This document shows positions 1-6,074 of a stretch of DNA of 6,634 nt, one piece after another (the stretch's first letter is position 1; each line of letters begins with the position of its first letter). The notes below the pieces were generated by a model. The model saw nothing but the letters and a program-made list of their open reading frames with translations, ran no database searches and was not told the origin of the DNA. The position numbers and the translations under genes are program-made. Source of the DNA: Clostridia bacterium. GTDB lineage: Bacteria > Bacillota > Clostridia > Christensenellales > Aristaeellaceae. The stretch covers positions 1 through 6,634 of the forward strand of contig JAFSZW010000310.1 of NCBI GenBank assembly GCA_017458865.1, in the 5' to 3' direction.

Positions 1-53
1 CCAACGGCACCGGATACGCCACGGTGTCAGAAAACCCTAAAGGAGGCAGCTAA
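1..53 (+). CDS. Possible 3' end of an upstream gene (partial)
   Basis: The frame starting at position 3 is open from the window edge to a TAA at 51-53 and reads NGTGYATVSENPKGGS. The codons used (AAC, GGC, ACC, GCC) resemble those of the neighbours. Its stop overlaps the ATG of the next gene by one base (TAATG), and the codons for K-G-G form the ribosome binding site of that gene, the same arrangement seen at several junctions of the liv block. A second frame (starting at position 2) ends in TAA at 38-40 and is an alternative. With only about 16 codons visible no function can be assigned. If real, it would be co-transcribed with the two aldo/keto reductases. Confidence 0.4.
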   Translation, partial: NGTGYATVSENPKGGS

Positions 54-1033
54 TGAACCAGCGAATCTTTGGAAAGACCGGCCGGTCTGTCAGCGAAATC
101 GGTCTTGGCACATGGCAGCTCGGTACCCGCTGGGGTGATCCCTTCAATCGTGAGGAAGCCCTTCGCATCCTCAGTGCCGCCGATGATGCCGGCATCACGT
201 TCATCGACACGGCAGATGTCTACAATGGCGGCAAAAGCGAGGAAACCATCGGAGAGTATGTTTCTGCTCATCCCGGCAGATTCTACATCACCACCAAGTG
301 CGGCCGCCGGTTAAACCCCCATACGGCGGAAATGTATACACCCAAAGCCATTGTCGGATTCATTGACGGGAGTCTCAGCCGCATGAACCTTGAGCGCCTT
401 GATATGATCCTTCTTCACTGCCCGCCCACCCCGGTATATGCCCGCGATGACATCTTCGGTGAACTGGAACGGCAGAAAAAGGCCGGCAAAATCGCCGACT
501 ACGGCGTAAGCATTGAAAAGGTCAGCGAAGGCCTCGCGGCAATGGAATACGACATTTCCGCCATGGAAGTCATCTTTAACATGTTCCGCATCAAGCCGCT
601 GGATGAGCTTTTTCCCGCAGCGGCAGCAAAGAACATCGGCATCATTGCCCGCGTCCCGTTGGCCAGCGGCCTGTTGACCGGCCGTTATACAAAGGAGACC
701 ACATTCGGCCCCAAAGACCATCGCACCTACAATCGCGAAGGTGCATCCTTTGACAAAGGCGAAACCTTCTCGGGCGTTCCGTATGAAATGGGTCTTGAGG
801 CAGCAGAAGCACTCAAGTCCGTCTTTGGCACAGCAGACCTGGCACCCATTGCCATCCGCTGGATTCTCATGCATCCAGAGGTCAGTGTCGTCATCCCCGG
901 CGCCAGCCGCACTGCACAGGTCACCGAAAATGTGAAGGCAGCAGCACTGCCGCCCCTGACGCATGAACAGATGGATGCTGTCACATCAATCTATGACCGC
1001 ATTCTGCGCAGCACAATTCACCCCCAGTGGTAA
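53..1033 (+). CDS. Aldo/keto reductase, NADPH-dependent type
   Basis: This 326-residue protein is a full-length cytoplasmic (beta/alpha)8-barrel oxidoreductase of the aldo/keto reductase superfamily, which reduces or oxidises carbonyl/alcohol groups with NAD(P)H. The catalytic tetrad is intact: Asp52 and Tyr57 in IDTADVYNGG, Lys82 in TTKCG, and His122 in LLHCPP. The cofactor-binding stretch near the C-terminus is also present (VIPGASRTAQVTENVKA, about 280-296; Ser285/Arg286), as is the segment RVPLASGLLTGRY (200-212). There is no signal peptide or membrane segment. The start at 53 is chosen because AGGAGG at 41-46 lies 6 nt upstream. The gene lies 12 nt before a second, iron-sulfur-containing aldo/keto reductase, so the two are probably one transcript. 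The substrate cannot be read from the sequence; sugar, aldehyde or ketone reduction are all possible. Family assignment is secure, the specific role is not. Confidence 0.93.
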   Translation: MNQRIFGKTGRSVSEIGLGTWQLGTRWGDPFNREEALRILSAADDAGITFIDTADVYNGGKSEETIGEYVSAHPGRFYITTKCGRRLNPHTAEMYTPKAIVGFIDGSLSRMNLERLDMILLHCPPTPVYARDDIFGELERQKKAGKIADYGVSIEKVSEGLAAMEYDISAMEVIFNMFRIKPLDELFPAAAAKNIGIIARVPLASGLLTGRYTKETTFGPKDHRTYNREGASFDKGETFSGVPYEMGLEAAEALKSVFGTADLAPIAIRWILMHPEVSVVIPGASRTAQVTENVKAAALPPLTHEQMDAVTSIYDRILRSTIHPQW

Positions 1034-1045
1034 AAGGAGGCTCCC

Positions 1046-2179
1046 ATGAAATACCGTTCTTTCGGCAAACTCGGCATTACCGGTTCTGCATTCGGCCTTG
1101 GATGCATGCGCTTCAACGGGCCGGCGTCCGGTGACAGCATCATTGATGAACAGAAGGCTATCTCCCTCATCCGCCGCGCCATCGACGGCGGCGTCACCTA
1201 TATCGACACCGCCTATGTCTACCTGGACAGGACCTCTGAGATCGTACTCGGCAAAGCCCTGCAGGACGGGTACCGGGACAAGGTGACCATTGCCACCAAG
1301 ATGCCCATTGATCATGTGCATCATCATGATGACATGGCGCCGCTTTTCGAGTCTGAGCTCAAAAAGCTTCAGACAGATCACATTGACTTTTATCTTCTGC
1401 ACGCGCTGAACCTTCAGCGTTTTAAAGACTTCAAAGCCCTGGGCGCCCTTGACTACCTGACCGAGCTGAAACAGGACGGAAAGATCCGCTACAAGTGCTT
1501 TTCCTTCCATGGCTCATATGATGAGTACGAGGAGATTCTCACGTCATATGACTGGGATATGGTGCAGATCCAGTACAACTTCATGGATATTGACAATCAG
1601 GCGGGCACAAAGGGCCTTGAACTTGCAGGTCGGCTGGGCATCCCTGTTGTCATTATGGAGCCGCTGCTCGGCGGACGCCTCGCCAAGGTCCCTGACAATG
1701 TGCAGGCGCTCTATGACAGTTTCCCGGTCAAACGTTCACCTGTCGAATGGGCATTCCGCTGGGTCTGCAACCACCCGGAGGTTGCTGTGGTTCTTTCCGG
1801 CTGCAATGAAGCGGAACAGATTGATGAAAATCTCCGCATCTTTGATACGGTTGAGCCGAACATCATGAGCACCGAGGAACTGAAACTCATGGATGATGTC
1901 CGCGCCGCGTATCTCAGCCGCACCAAAATCGGCTGCACCGGTTGCCGCTATTGCATGCCCTGTCCCAACGGCGTCAACATTCCGGGTATCTTCTCTGTCT
2001 GGAACAATGTTTCTCTTTACGGGATTGACCCGAAAAAGGACTTTGCATTCCAGCAGATTCTCAAAAACAACGAAGGTGCAGACCGCTGCATAGGCTGCGG
2101 TGCCTGTGAGGCCGCCTGCCCACAGCATCTCAGTATCATCAATTCTTTACAGCAGGCCTGGCATGAACTGAACACTTGA
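1046..2179 (+). CDS. Aldo/keto reductase with C-terminal 4Fe-4S domain
   Basis: This 377-residue fusion combines an aldo/keto reductase barrel (about 1-290) with a ferredoxin-like tail. The tetrad is present as Asp54 and Tyr59 (IDTAYVY), Lys85 (ATKMP) and His119 (LLHA). The tail has two cysteine groups: C297-x2-C300-x2-C303-x2-C306-P, followed by NGVNIP, and C348-x2-C351-x2-C354-x3-C358-P. This is the architecture of the COG1453-type 'predicted oxidoreductase of the aldo/keto reductase family', whose members are expected to bind [4Fe-4S] and so may exchange electrons with ferredoxin-type partners as well as a nicotinamide; that role is inference. AGGAGG at 1035-1040, 5 nt before the ATG, supports the start, and the stop of the preceding gene lies directly before this site. 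The gene ends with tandem in-frame stops TGA-TAA and then a strong terminator. Iron-sulfur content suggests an anaerobic or low-oxygen cell. The substrate is unknown. Confidence 0.92.
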   Translation: MKYRSFGKLGITGSAFGLGCMRFNGPASGDSIIDEQKAISLIRRAIDGGVTYIDTAYVYLDRTSEIVLGKALQDGYRDKVTIATKMPIDHVHHHDDMAPLFESELKKLQTDHIDFYLLHALNLQRFKDFKALGALDYLTELKQDGKIRYKCFSFHGSYDEYEEILTSYDWDMVQIQYNFMDIDNQAGTKGLELAGRLGIPVVIMEPLLGGRLAKVPDNVQALYDSFPVKRSPVEWAFRWVCNHPEVAVVLSGCNEAEQIDENLRIFDTVEPNIMSTEELKLMDDVRAAYLSRTKIGCTGCRYCMPCPNGVNIPGIFSVWNNVSLYGIDPKKDFAFQQILKNNEGADRCIGCGACEAACPQHLSIINSLQQAWHELNT

Positions 2180-2180
2180 T

Positions 2181-2217
2181 AAAATATGCCGCTCCGAAAC
2201 CGGAGCGGCATTATTTT
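2181..2217. terminator. Bidirectional intrinsic terminator between convergent genes
   Basis: TGCCGCTCCG at 2187-2196 is the exact reverse complement of CGGAGCGGCA at 2201-2210, with a 4-nt AAAC loop. Including A2186-T2211 the stem has 11 bp. It is flanked by AAAATA (2181-2186) on one side and TATTTT (2212-2217) on the other, so both strands read a GC-rich hairpin followed by a U-rich run. It sits 1 nt after the reductase stop and 27 nt beyond the end of livJ, so it can stop transcription of both converging units. The U-runs are short and broken by A, so efficiency may be less than complete. Confidence 0.85.
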
Positions 2218-2244
2218 AGCAGTTAAGAAAGTGCATCTGCGGCA

Positions 2245-3492
2245 TTACTGCAGCGGAGCCGGGTAGAGAATCTTGGTATCGGTGAAGTCGAACGGCCAAA
2301 CGGTCTTCCACTCGCCGTCCTGAACCTGCGCGATAGCGACAGAGGCAGATGTGTTGTCCCTGTAGTGCGGCACGCCGGCCAGATCATAATTCTCGAAATG
2401 GATGCGGTCATACGGGAGAACGATCTTGCGTCCGCCCGGGAATTCACCCTGGATATCCAGTGCAGCGATAGCATCACGGACAGCTGCGCCGTCGGTGGAA
2501 CCAGCCGCCTCGATAGCGGTCTTGAAGAGCCAGACAACCGTGTAGGACTCAGCAGAGTGGCCGTTCATGTTGACGCCATACTGAGCCTTGAACTCATCGT
2601 TGATGTCCTTGCCGTTGATGAGGTCCGGGTTGAACTCAACAACAGAGGCAACGCCGTTGGCGATGCTGCCCAGGTTGGTGATGAAAGCCGGATCGGTGAA
2701 ACCGTTGGCCTTGGCCACGATCATCTTCGGGGTGTAGTTCTGAGCCTTGAGGGTCTGGACGAACAGGGTTGCGTCGCCAATGTAGGAGTCGCACAGGATA
2801 GCATCCGGGTCAGCCTTCTTGAGTGCAAGGACCTGAGCGCTCAGGTCGGTCGCGTTGCTGGAATAGTCAACGGTCGCGACGAGATCGAATCCATAGGTAT
2901 CCTTGTACAGCTCAACGCAGCGGATGAGTTCCTGGCCGATAGCCGCACGGTCAGTAAAGATCGCGATGGTCTTTACTTCCTCGCCGGTCTGAGCAGCGGA
3001 ATCCTTCAGGTACTTGAGCATATCTTCAACATAGACGGAGTTGAGCGGGCAGAGGCGGAAGAAATAGTCCATGGCCTCATGATCCGGATCGCTCAGACGG
3101 TCGAGGGTGGAGATAGCGGTGATCATCGGAACACCATACTGGGTGCACACCTGAGCCACAACTTCGGTGACAGTGGACATATGGCAGCCCATCATGACAT
3201 CGACATGCTCCTGTGTGATGAGGCGCTCAGCCTCGGATTTGCCCTGAGCCGGATCGCCGGCATGGTCGCCGCGGACAACTTCGAGCATACGGCCATTGAC
3301 GCCGCCCTTTGCGTTGATCTCAGCAACCGCGAAATCAATACCGCGCAGGATGTTCTCGCCGATGGCAGCGTTTCCGCCGGACATGGCATAAATGGTTCCG
3401 ATCTTGATCGGCGCCTCGTCAGCGACTGCAACACCGATGACCAGGGTCGCGAGCACTGCAAGAATGCTCAGAATGGAAATAATCTTTTTCAT
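2245..3492 (-). CDS. livJ: Branched-chain/hydrophobic amino acid ABC transporter substrate-binding protein
   Basis: The product is 415 residues from the chosen start. Residues 1-24 form a Sec signal peptide: Lys2-Lys3, then a hydrophobic run, with a likely cut after VAVA before DEAP. The rest fits a two-lobed periplasmic-binding fold of the LivJ type (Peripla_BP_6): IKIGTIYAMSGG (29-40), a LivJ-like GGVNGRMLEV (63-72), a probable ligand-contact stretch CHMSTVTEV (103-111), and a family-typical GEFPGGRKIVLPYDRI near 349-364. A longer frame opens at 3525, but the ATG at 3492 is preferred because AGGAGG lies 6 nt upstream and the signal peptide then starts at MKK. No Cys lipobox follows the signal peptide, which is unusual if the host is Gram-positive. 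The gene is last in the liv block, 69 nt after livF. It is longer than E. coli LivJ (about 367 residues), so the ligand could be another amino acid or amide. Confidence 0.93.
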   Translation of the reverse strand: MKKIISILSILAVLATLVIGVAVADEAPIKIGTIYAMSGGNAAIGENILRGIDFAVAEINAKGGVNGRMLEVVRGDHAGDPAQGKSEAERLITQEHVDVMMGCHMSTVTEVVAQVCTQYGVPMITAISTLDRLSDPDHEAMDYFFRLCPLNSVYVEDMLKYLKDSAAQTGEEVKTIAIFTDRAAIGQELIRCVELYKDTYGFDLVATVDYSSNATDLSAQVLALKKADPDAILCDSYIGDATLFVQTLKAQNYTPKMIVAKANGFTDPAFITNLGSIANGVASVVEFNPDLINGKDINDEFKAQYGVNMNGHSAESYTVVWLFKTAIEAAGSTDGAAVRDAIAALDIQGEFPGGRKIVLPYDRIHFENYDLAGVPHYRDNTSASVAIAQVQDGEWKTVWPFDFTDTKILYPAPLQ

Positions 3493-3498
3493 GATAAT

Positions 3499-3504
3499 CC
3501 TCCT
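3499..3504 (-). promoter_or_regulatory. Ribosome binding site that sets the livJ start
   Basis: On the minus strand this reads AGGAGG, 6 nt before the ATG at 3492. It lies inside the longer possible frame that begins at 3525, which has no such site at suitable distance, so the shorter product is preferred. Confidence 0.85.
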
Positions 3505-3511
3505 AAAAAGA

Positions 3512-3553
3512 TTTATGTCAAACACCGAACTGCCACGGTGTCAACATCACGGT
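3512..3553. promoter_or_regulatory. Repeat-rich livF-livJ leader, candidate hairpin or operator
   Basis: The 69-nt gap between livF and livJ is the only sizeable non-coding stretch within the liv block. It holds an inverted repeat, ACACCG (3522-3527) and CGGTGT (3536-3541), with an 8-nt loop; two copies of TGTCAA (3516-3521, 3539-3544); and two copies of CACGGT (3534-3539, 3548-3553). The minus-strand TTGACA at 3544-3539 resembles a -35 box, but no good -10 box lies 16-18 nt downstream. The hairpin lacks an immediate U-run, so it does not look like a terminator. It may be an mRNA-stabilising structure or regulator site that gives livJ its own expression level. This is inference. Confidence 0.3.
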
Positions 3554-3561
3554 AAAAGCTA

Positions 3562-4269
3562 TCAGATACCCAGATAGGCTTTCTTGACATGCTCATTGGC
3601 AGCCAGATCATTTGCAGTCCCTTCGAGGGCAATCCGGCCGTTCTCAATGACATAGCCACGATCCGCGCACGCAAGCGCCTTGGTGATATCCTGTTCCACA
3701 AGAAGTACGGAAATGCCGTCCCGCCGGACCAATGTCGTGGCCACATTCAGAATTTCGTCCACGATGTTCGGAGCCAGACCAAGAGATGGCTCATCCAGGA
3801 TCAGCAGCTTGGGCATGCCGATCAGCGCCCTGGCAACTGCGACCATCTGCTGCTCACCGCCTGAAAGGGTGCCGGCAGCCTGCCTTGCGCGCTCTTCCAG
3901 TTTCGGGAACCACTGATATACAGTCTTCAGATTGCTCTGAAACGCTGCACGCGTTTCCTTGTTGAATGCACCCATTTCCAGGTTTTCAAGCACGGTCATC
4001 TCCGTAAAGAGCTGACGCCCTTCCGGAACCTGCACGATTCCCCTGTCAAGTACATAGCGTGAATTGTGCCGGGCGAGTTCCTCACCGTTGAAATTCACAG
4101 AGCCTTCCGACGGACGGATCATCCCGGTAATCGTACGGACCATGGTCGTCTTTCCGGCACCATTTGAACCGAGGATGGCAACAATTTCGCCGTCGTCCAC
4201 GTGGAAGGCAACATCCCAGAGAATATTAACTGCGCCATATCCGGCACGCAATCCTTCAACCTTAAGCAT
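3562..4269 (-). CDS. livF: Branched-chain amino acid ABC transporter ATP-binding protein LivF
   Basis: This 235-residue cytoplasmic ATPase is one of the two nucleotide-binding subunits that power the importer. Motifs in order: Walker A GSNGAGKT (34-41), a LivF-type VQVPEGRQLF (79-88), ABC signature LSGGEQQ (135-141), Walker B LLILDEP (155-161), and a switch region VEQD in which Gln193 stands where many ABC proteins have His. This Gln is also the usual state in LivF. The C-terminal part (GYVIENGRIALEGTANDL) is typical too. A longer frame opens at 4308, but ATG 4269 is preferred: AGGAGG at 4281-4276 is 6 nt upstream and the length then matches the family. It overlaps the end of livG by 8 nt, implying translational coupling. 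The gene ends in tandem stops TGA-TAG. Confidence 0.95.
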   Translation of the reverse strand: MLKVEGLRAGYGAVNILWDVAFHVDDGEIVAILGSNGAGKTTMVRTITGMIRPSEGSVNFNGEELARHNSRYVLDRGIVQVPEGRQLFTEMTVLENLEMGAFNKETRAAFQSNLKTVYQWFPKLEERARQAAGTLSGGEQQMVAVARALIGMPKLLILDEPSLGLAPNIVDEILNVATTLVRRDGISVLLVEQDITKALACADRGYVIENGRIALEGTANDLAANEHVKKAYLGI

Positions 4270-5008
4270 GTGCGCCCTCCTTTGTGCCCAGATAGACCTC
4301 CATGACATAGGGATCGTTCATGACCTGGGCCGGTGTTCCTTCAGCGATCTTCTCACCATGGTGCAGAACAATAACCTCCTCACAGAGGCTGACGACCGCC
4401 TGCATAATATGCTCAATCAGGAAGATCGTCACGCCGGACTCATTGATCCTGCGAATCAGCTGAATGGCAGCCTCAGTTTCTGCCGGATTAAGGCCGGCCA
4501 TGTTCTCATCCAGGAACAGCATTTCCGGTTTGGTCGCCAGTGCCCGCGCCATTTCCAGCCGTTTCTGGTCCGGTGTGCCCATATCCTTGGACAGGATGTG
4601 GCGCTTTTCATACAGTCCGGTGAACTGCAGAATGTCCATTGCGCGCTCCTTGGCCTCGCGCTCATTCTTTGCAGCAGCATGTCCAAAGTAGGCAGACGCC
4701 ACAACATTCTCTAGCACACTGAGGTTCTTAAGCGGCTTCATGATCTGGAAGGTCCTGGCGATCTTCATATTGGTATACTCATAGGCCTTCTTATCTGTGA
4801 TGTCCTGGCCTTTATAGAAGATCTTCCCCTCAGTGGGCGGATAATAGCCGCAGATCATGTTGAACGTCGTTGATTTGCCGGCACCATTCGGACCGATCAT
4901 GCCGGTAATAGCGCCCTCCCTCACGGAAAAGGAGACGTCCTTGACAGCTGTCAGGCCCTTGAAACGCTTAGTAATATGCTGAACTTCAATAATCTTTGAA
5001 TCGCTCAT
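4262..5008 (-). CDS. livG: Branched-chain amino acid ABC transporter ATP-binding protein LivG
   Basis: The 248-residue product is the second ATPase of the importer. Visible motifs are Walker A GPNGAGKST (39-47), Q-loop ARTFQ (Gln88), Walker B MLFLDE (163-168) followed by NMAGLNPAE, and the switch His200 in LIEH. The region where the LSGGQ signature should be reads MGTPDQKRLEMARAL (143-157), which is not canonical, and Asn169 replaces the usual Pro after DE. A similar 'TLPD(R/Q)KRLE...DEVMAGL' form is known to me from a subset of LivG-like proteins, so this is probably a subfamily trait and not decay. The start overlaps the livM stop as ATGA (5008-5005), with an AAGGAG site 8 nt upstream. LivG probably pairs with LivF as a heterodimer. 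Confidence 0.94.
   Translation of the reverse strand: MSDSKIIEVQHITKRFKGLTAVKDVSFSVREGAITGMIGPNGAGKSTTFNMICGYYPPTEGKIFYKGQDITDKKAYEYTNMKIARTFQIMKPLKNLSVLENVVASAYFGHAAAKNEREAKERAMDILQFTGLYEKRHILSKDMGTPDQKRLEMARALATKPEMLFLDENMAGLNPAETEAAIQLIRRINESGVTIFLIEHIMQAVVSLCEEVIVLHHGEKIAEGTPAQVMNDPYVMEVYLGTKEGAHA
4276..4281 (-). promoter_or_regulatory. Ribosome binding site that sets the livF start
   Basis: Minus-strand AGGAGG lies 6 nt before the ATG at 4269 and within the last codons of livG (Lys-Glu-Gly). It favours MLKVEGL as the true N-terminus over the 13-residue longer form starting at 4308. Confidence 0.8.
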
Positions 5009-6072
5009 TCTGCTAACTCCTTCCCGCTAATTCTGGACAGTTCTACTTCTTCCAGCACCTCAACAGGCGGTTTCCGCAGAATTCGTGTATCAATGAACGT
5101 CTTCGCTTTGCTGTTCATGTACCAGCCAAGGATACCTGTCGGACGGAAGCGGATGACGATGAGCAGGACAACCGCATACAGGAGCATGTTGATGCCTGGC
5201 AGTATGGAGCTGTACTTGGCTCTCAGGAACTCAGACAGCGGAATCATGATCAGGCCACCGACAAGCGGGCCTTCCACATATGCTGCACCGCCAACAACCG
5301 CCGGCAAGACGGATTCGGTGGATTTCGCAAGAACCATGAGTTCCGGATCTATATAGCGAATATAACTGGCATAGAAGAATCCGACCAGTGCAGCCACCAT
5401 GGCCGAAACCACAACCGCCATGATCTTATACTTTGTCGGGTTGATGCCAATGGCTGCCGCTGCATCCTCATCCTCACGGATGGTTCTGAGCGCATAGCCC
5501 ATCTTTGACCGCTCAATCTTCTTCATCAGAAGATACACCAGCAATACCATGACCAGTCCCACATAATAATATGGCACTTTGCTGCCAAATCGGAAAAACA
5601 GCCAGGAATCACGGCCGAATGGGAGACCCACGCCGCTGGCACGGCCAAAGAAACTGGAGTTGATGATAAACTGTCTCAGTGCTTCACCGAACGCGATGGA
5701 AACCAGTGTAAAGTACGGGCCGCGCAGGATAAAGCAGGGATAGAAAATGATGCCCGCCACAAGACCGACAACCACCATGCCCAGTACTGCCGAAAGCCAG
5801 GGATTAACACCGGCTTTTGTAATGAACAGACAGCTCGCATAAGCACCAAGGCCCATATAGGCTGCATGCCCGAGTGAGTTCTGTCCTGTCATGCCGCCCA
5901 GCAGGTTCCATGCCATGGAAAGCGTGGACATATAGAATACCAGAACAAAAATGTTGAGGATATACGGGGATTTCACGAACAGTGGAATGCAGATAAAGAT
6001 CAGCAGAAGGAGGCCAAGTGCAATAGTCAGGTTCCGACGGTACGCGCGGACCGCCTTTCTCTTTTCGCTCAT
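5005..6072 (-). CDS. livM: Branched-chain amino acid ABC transporter permease LivM
   Basis: This integral membrane subunit has 355 residues from the preferred start and forms the channel together with LivH. It has a positively charged N-terminus (EKRKAVRAYRR), then many hydrophobic segments. The LivM hallmark GQNSLGHAAYMGLGAYAS lies at about 63-80. The cytoplasmic coupling loop MGYALRTIREDEDAAAAIGIN (191-211) is the EAA-like contact site for the ATPases. A family-typical GGAAYVEGPLVGG lies at 261-273 and RPTGILG at 310-316. A hydrophilic tail of about 39 residues follows, ending in RISGKELAE. Two starts are close together: ATG at 6078 has only 2 nt after AGGAGG (6086-6081), while ATG at 6072 has 8 nt, so 6072 is preferred. 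The livG start overlaps its stop by 4 nt. Confidence 0.95.
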   Translation of the reverse strand: MSEKRKAVRAYRRNLTIALGLLLLIFICIPLFVKSPYILNIFVLVFYMSTLSMAWNLLGGMTGQNSLGHAAYMGLGAYASCLFITKAGVNPWLSAVLGMVVVGLVAGIIFYPCFILRGPYFTLVSIAFGEALRQFIINSSFFGRASGVGLPFGRDSWLFFRFGSKVPYYYVGLVMVLLVYLLMKKIERSKMGYALRTIREDEDAAAAIGINPTKYKIMAVVVSAMVAALVGFFYASYIRYIDPELMVLAKSTESVLPAVVGGAAYVEGPLVGGLIMIPLSEFLRAKYSSILPGINMLLYAVVLLIVIRFRPTGILGWYMNSKAKTFIDTRILRKPPVEVLEEVELSRISGKELAE

Positions 6073-6074
6073 AC

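Noticed and set aside
311..1510. Open frames of 217 and 174 codons antisense to the reductases
   Set aside because: Both are in register with the reductase codons and result from the same codon bias. Their translations look unlike known domains and have no ribosome binding site that I could support.
3522..3541. Terminator after livF
   Set aside because: The stem is only 6 bp with an 8-nt loop, and no U-run follows directly.
3493..3544. Sigma-70-type promoter for livJ starting from TTGACA
   Set aside because: The hexamer at 3544-3539 is perfect, but at 17 nt spacing the -10 position reads TTGACA again, and the nearest AT-rich element (CATAAA) is 21 nt away. The second TTGACA would put its -10 box over the ribosome binding site and start codon.
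2365..3555. Long open frame (396 codons) antisense to livJ
   Set aside because: It is in codon register with livJ, so it stays open simply because livJ lacks TTA, CTA and TCA codons. Its protein shows no recognisable family features, and livJ is clearly the real gene.
4538..4582. LivG as an inactive pseudogene because of the altered signature
   Set aside because: The frame is intact, Walker A, Walker B glutamate, Q-loop and switch His are all present, and a similar signature is known in LivG-like proteins.
4064..4714. 216-codon plus-strand frame across livF and livG
   Set aside because: It is a shadow frame crossing two well-supported ATPase genes; no domain is recognisable.
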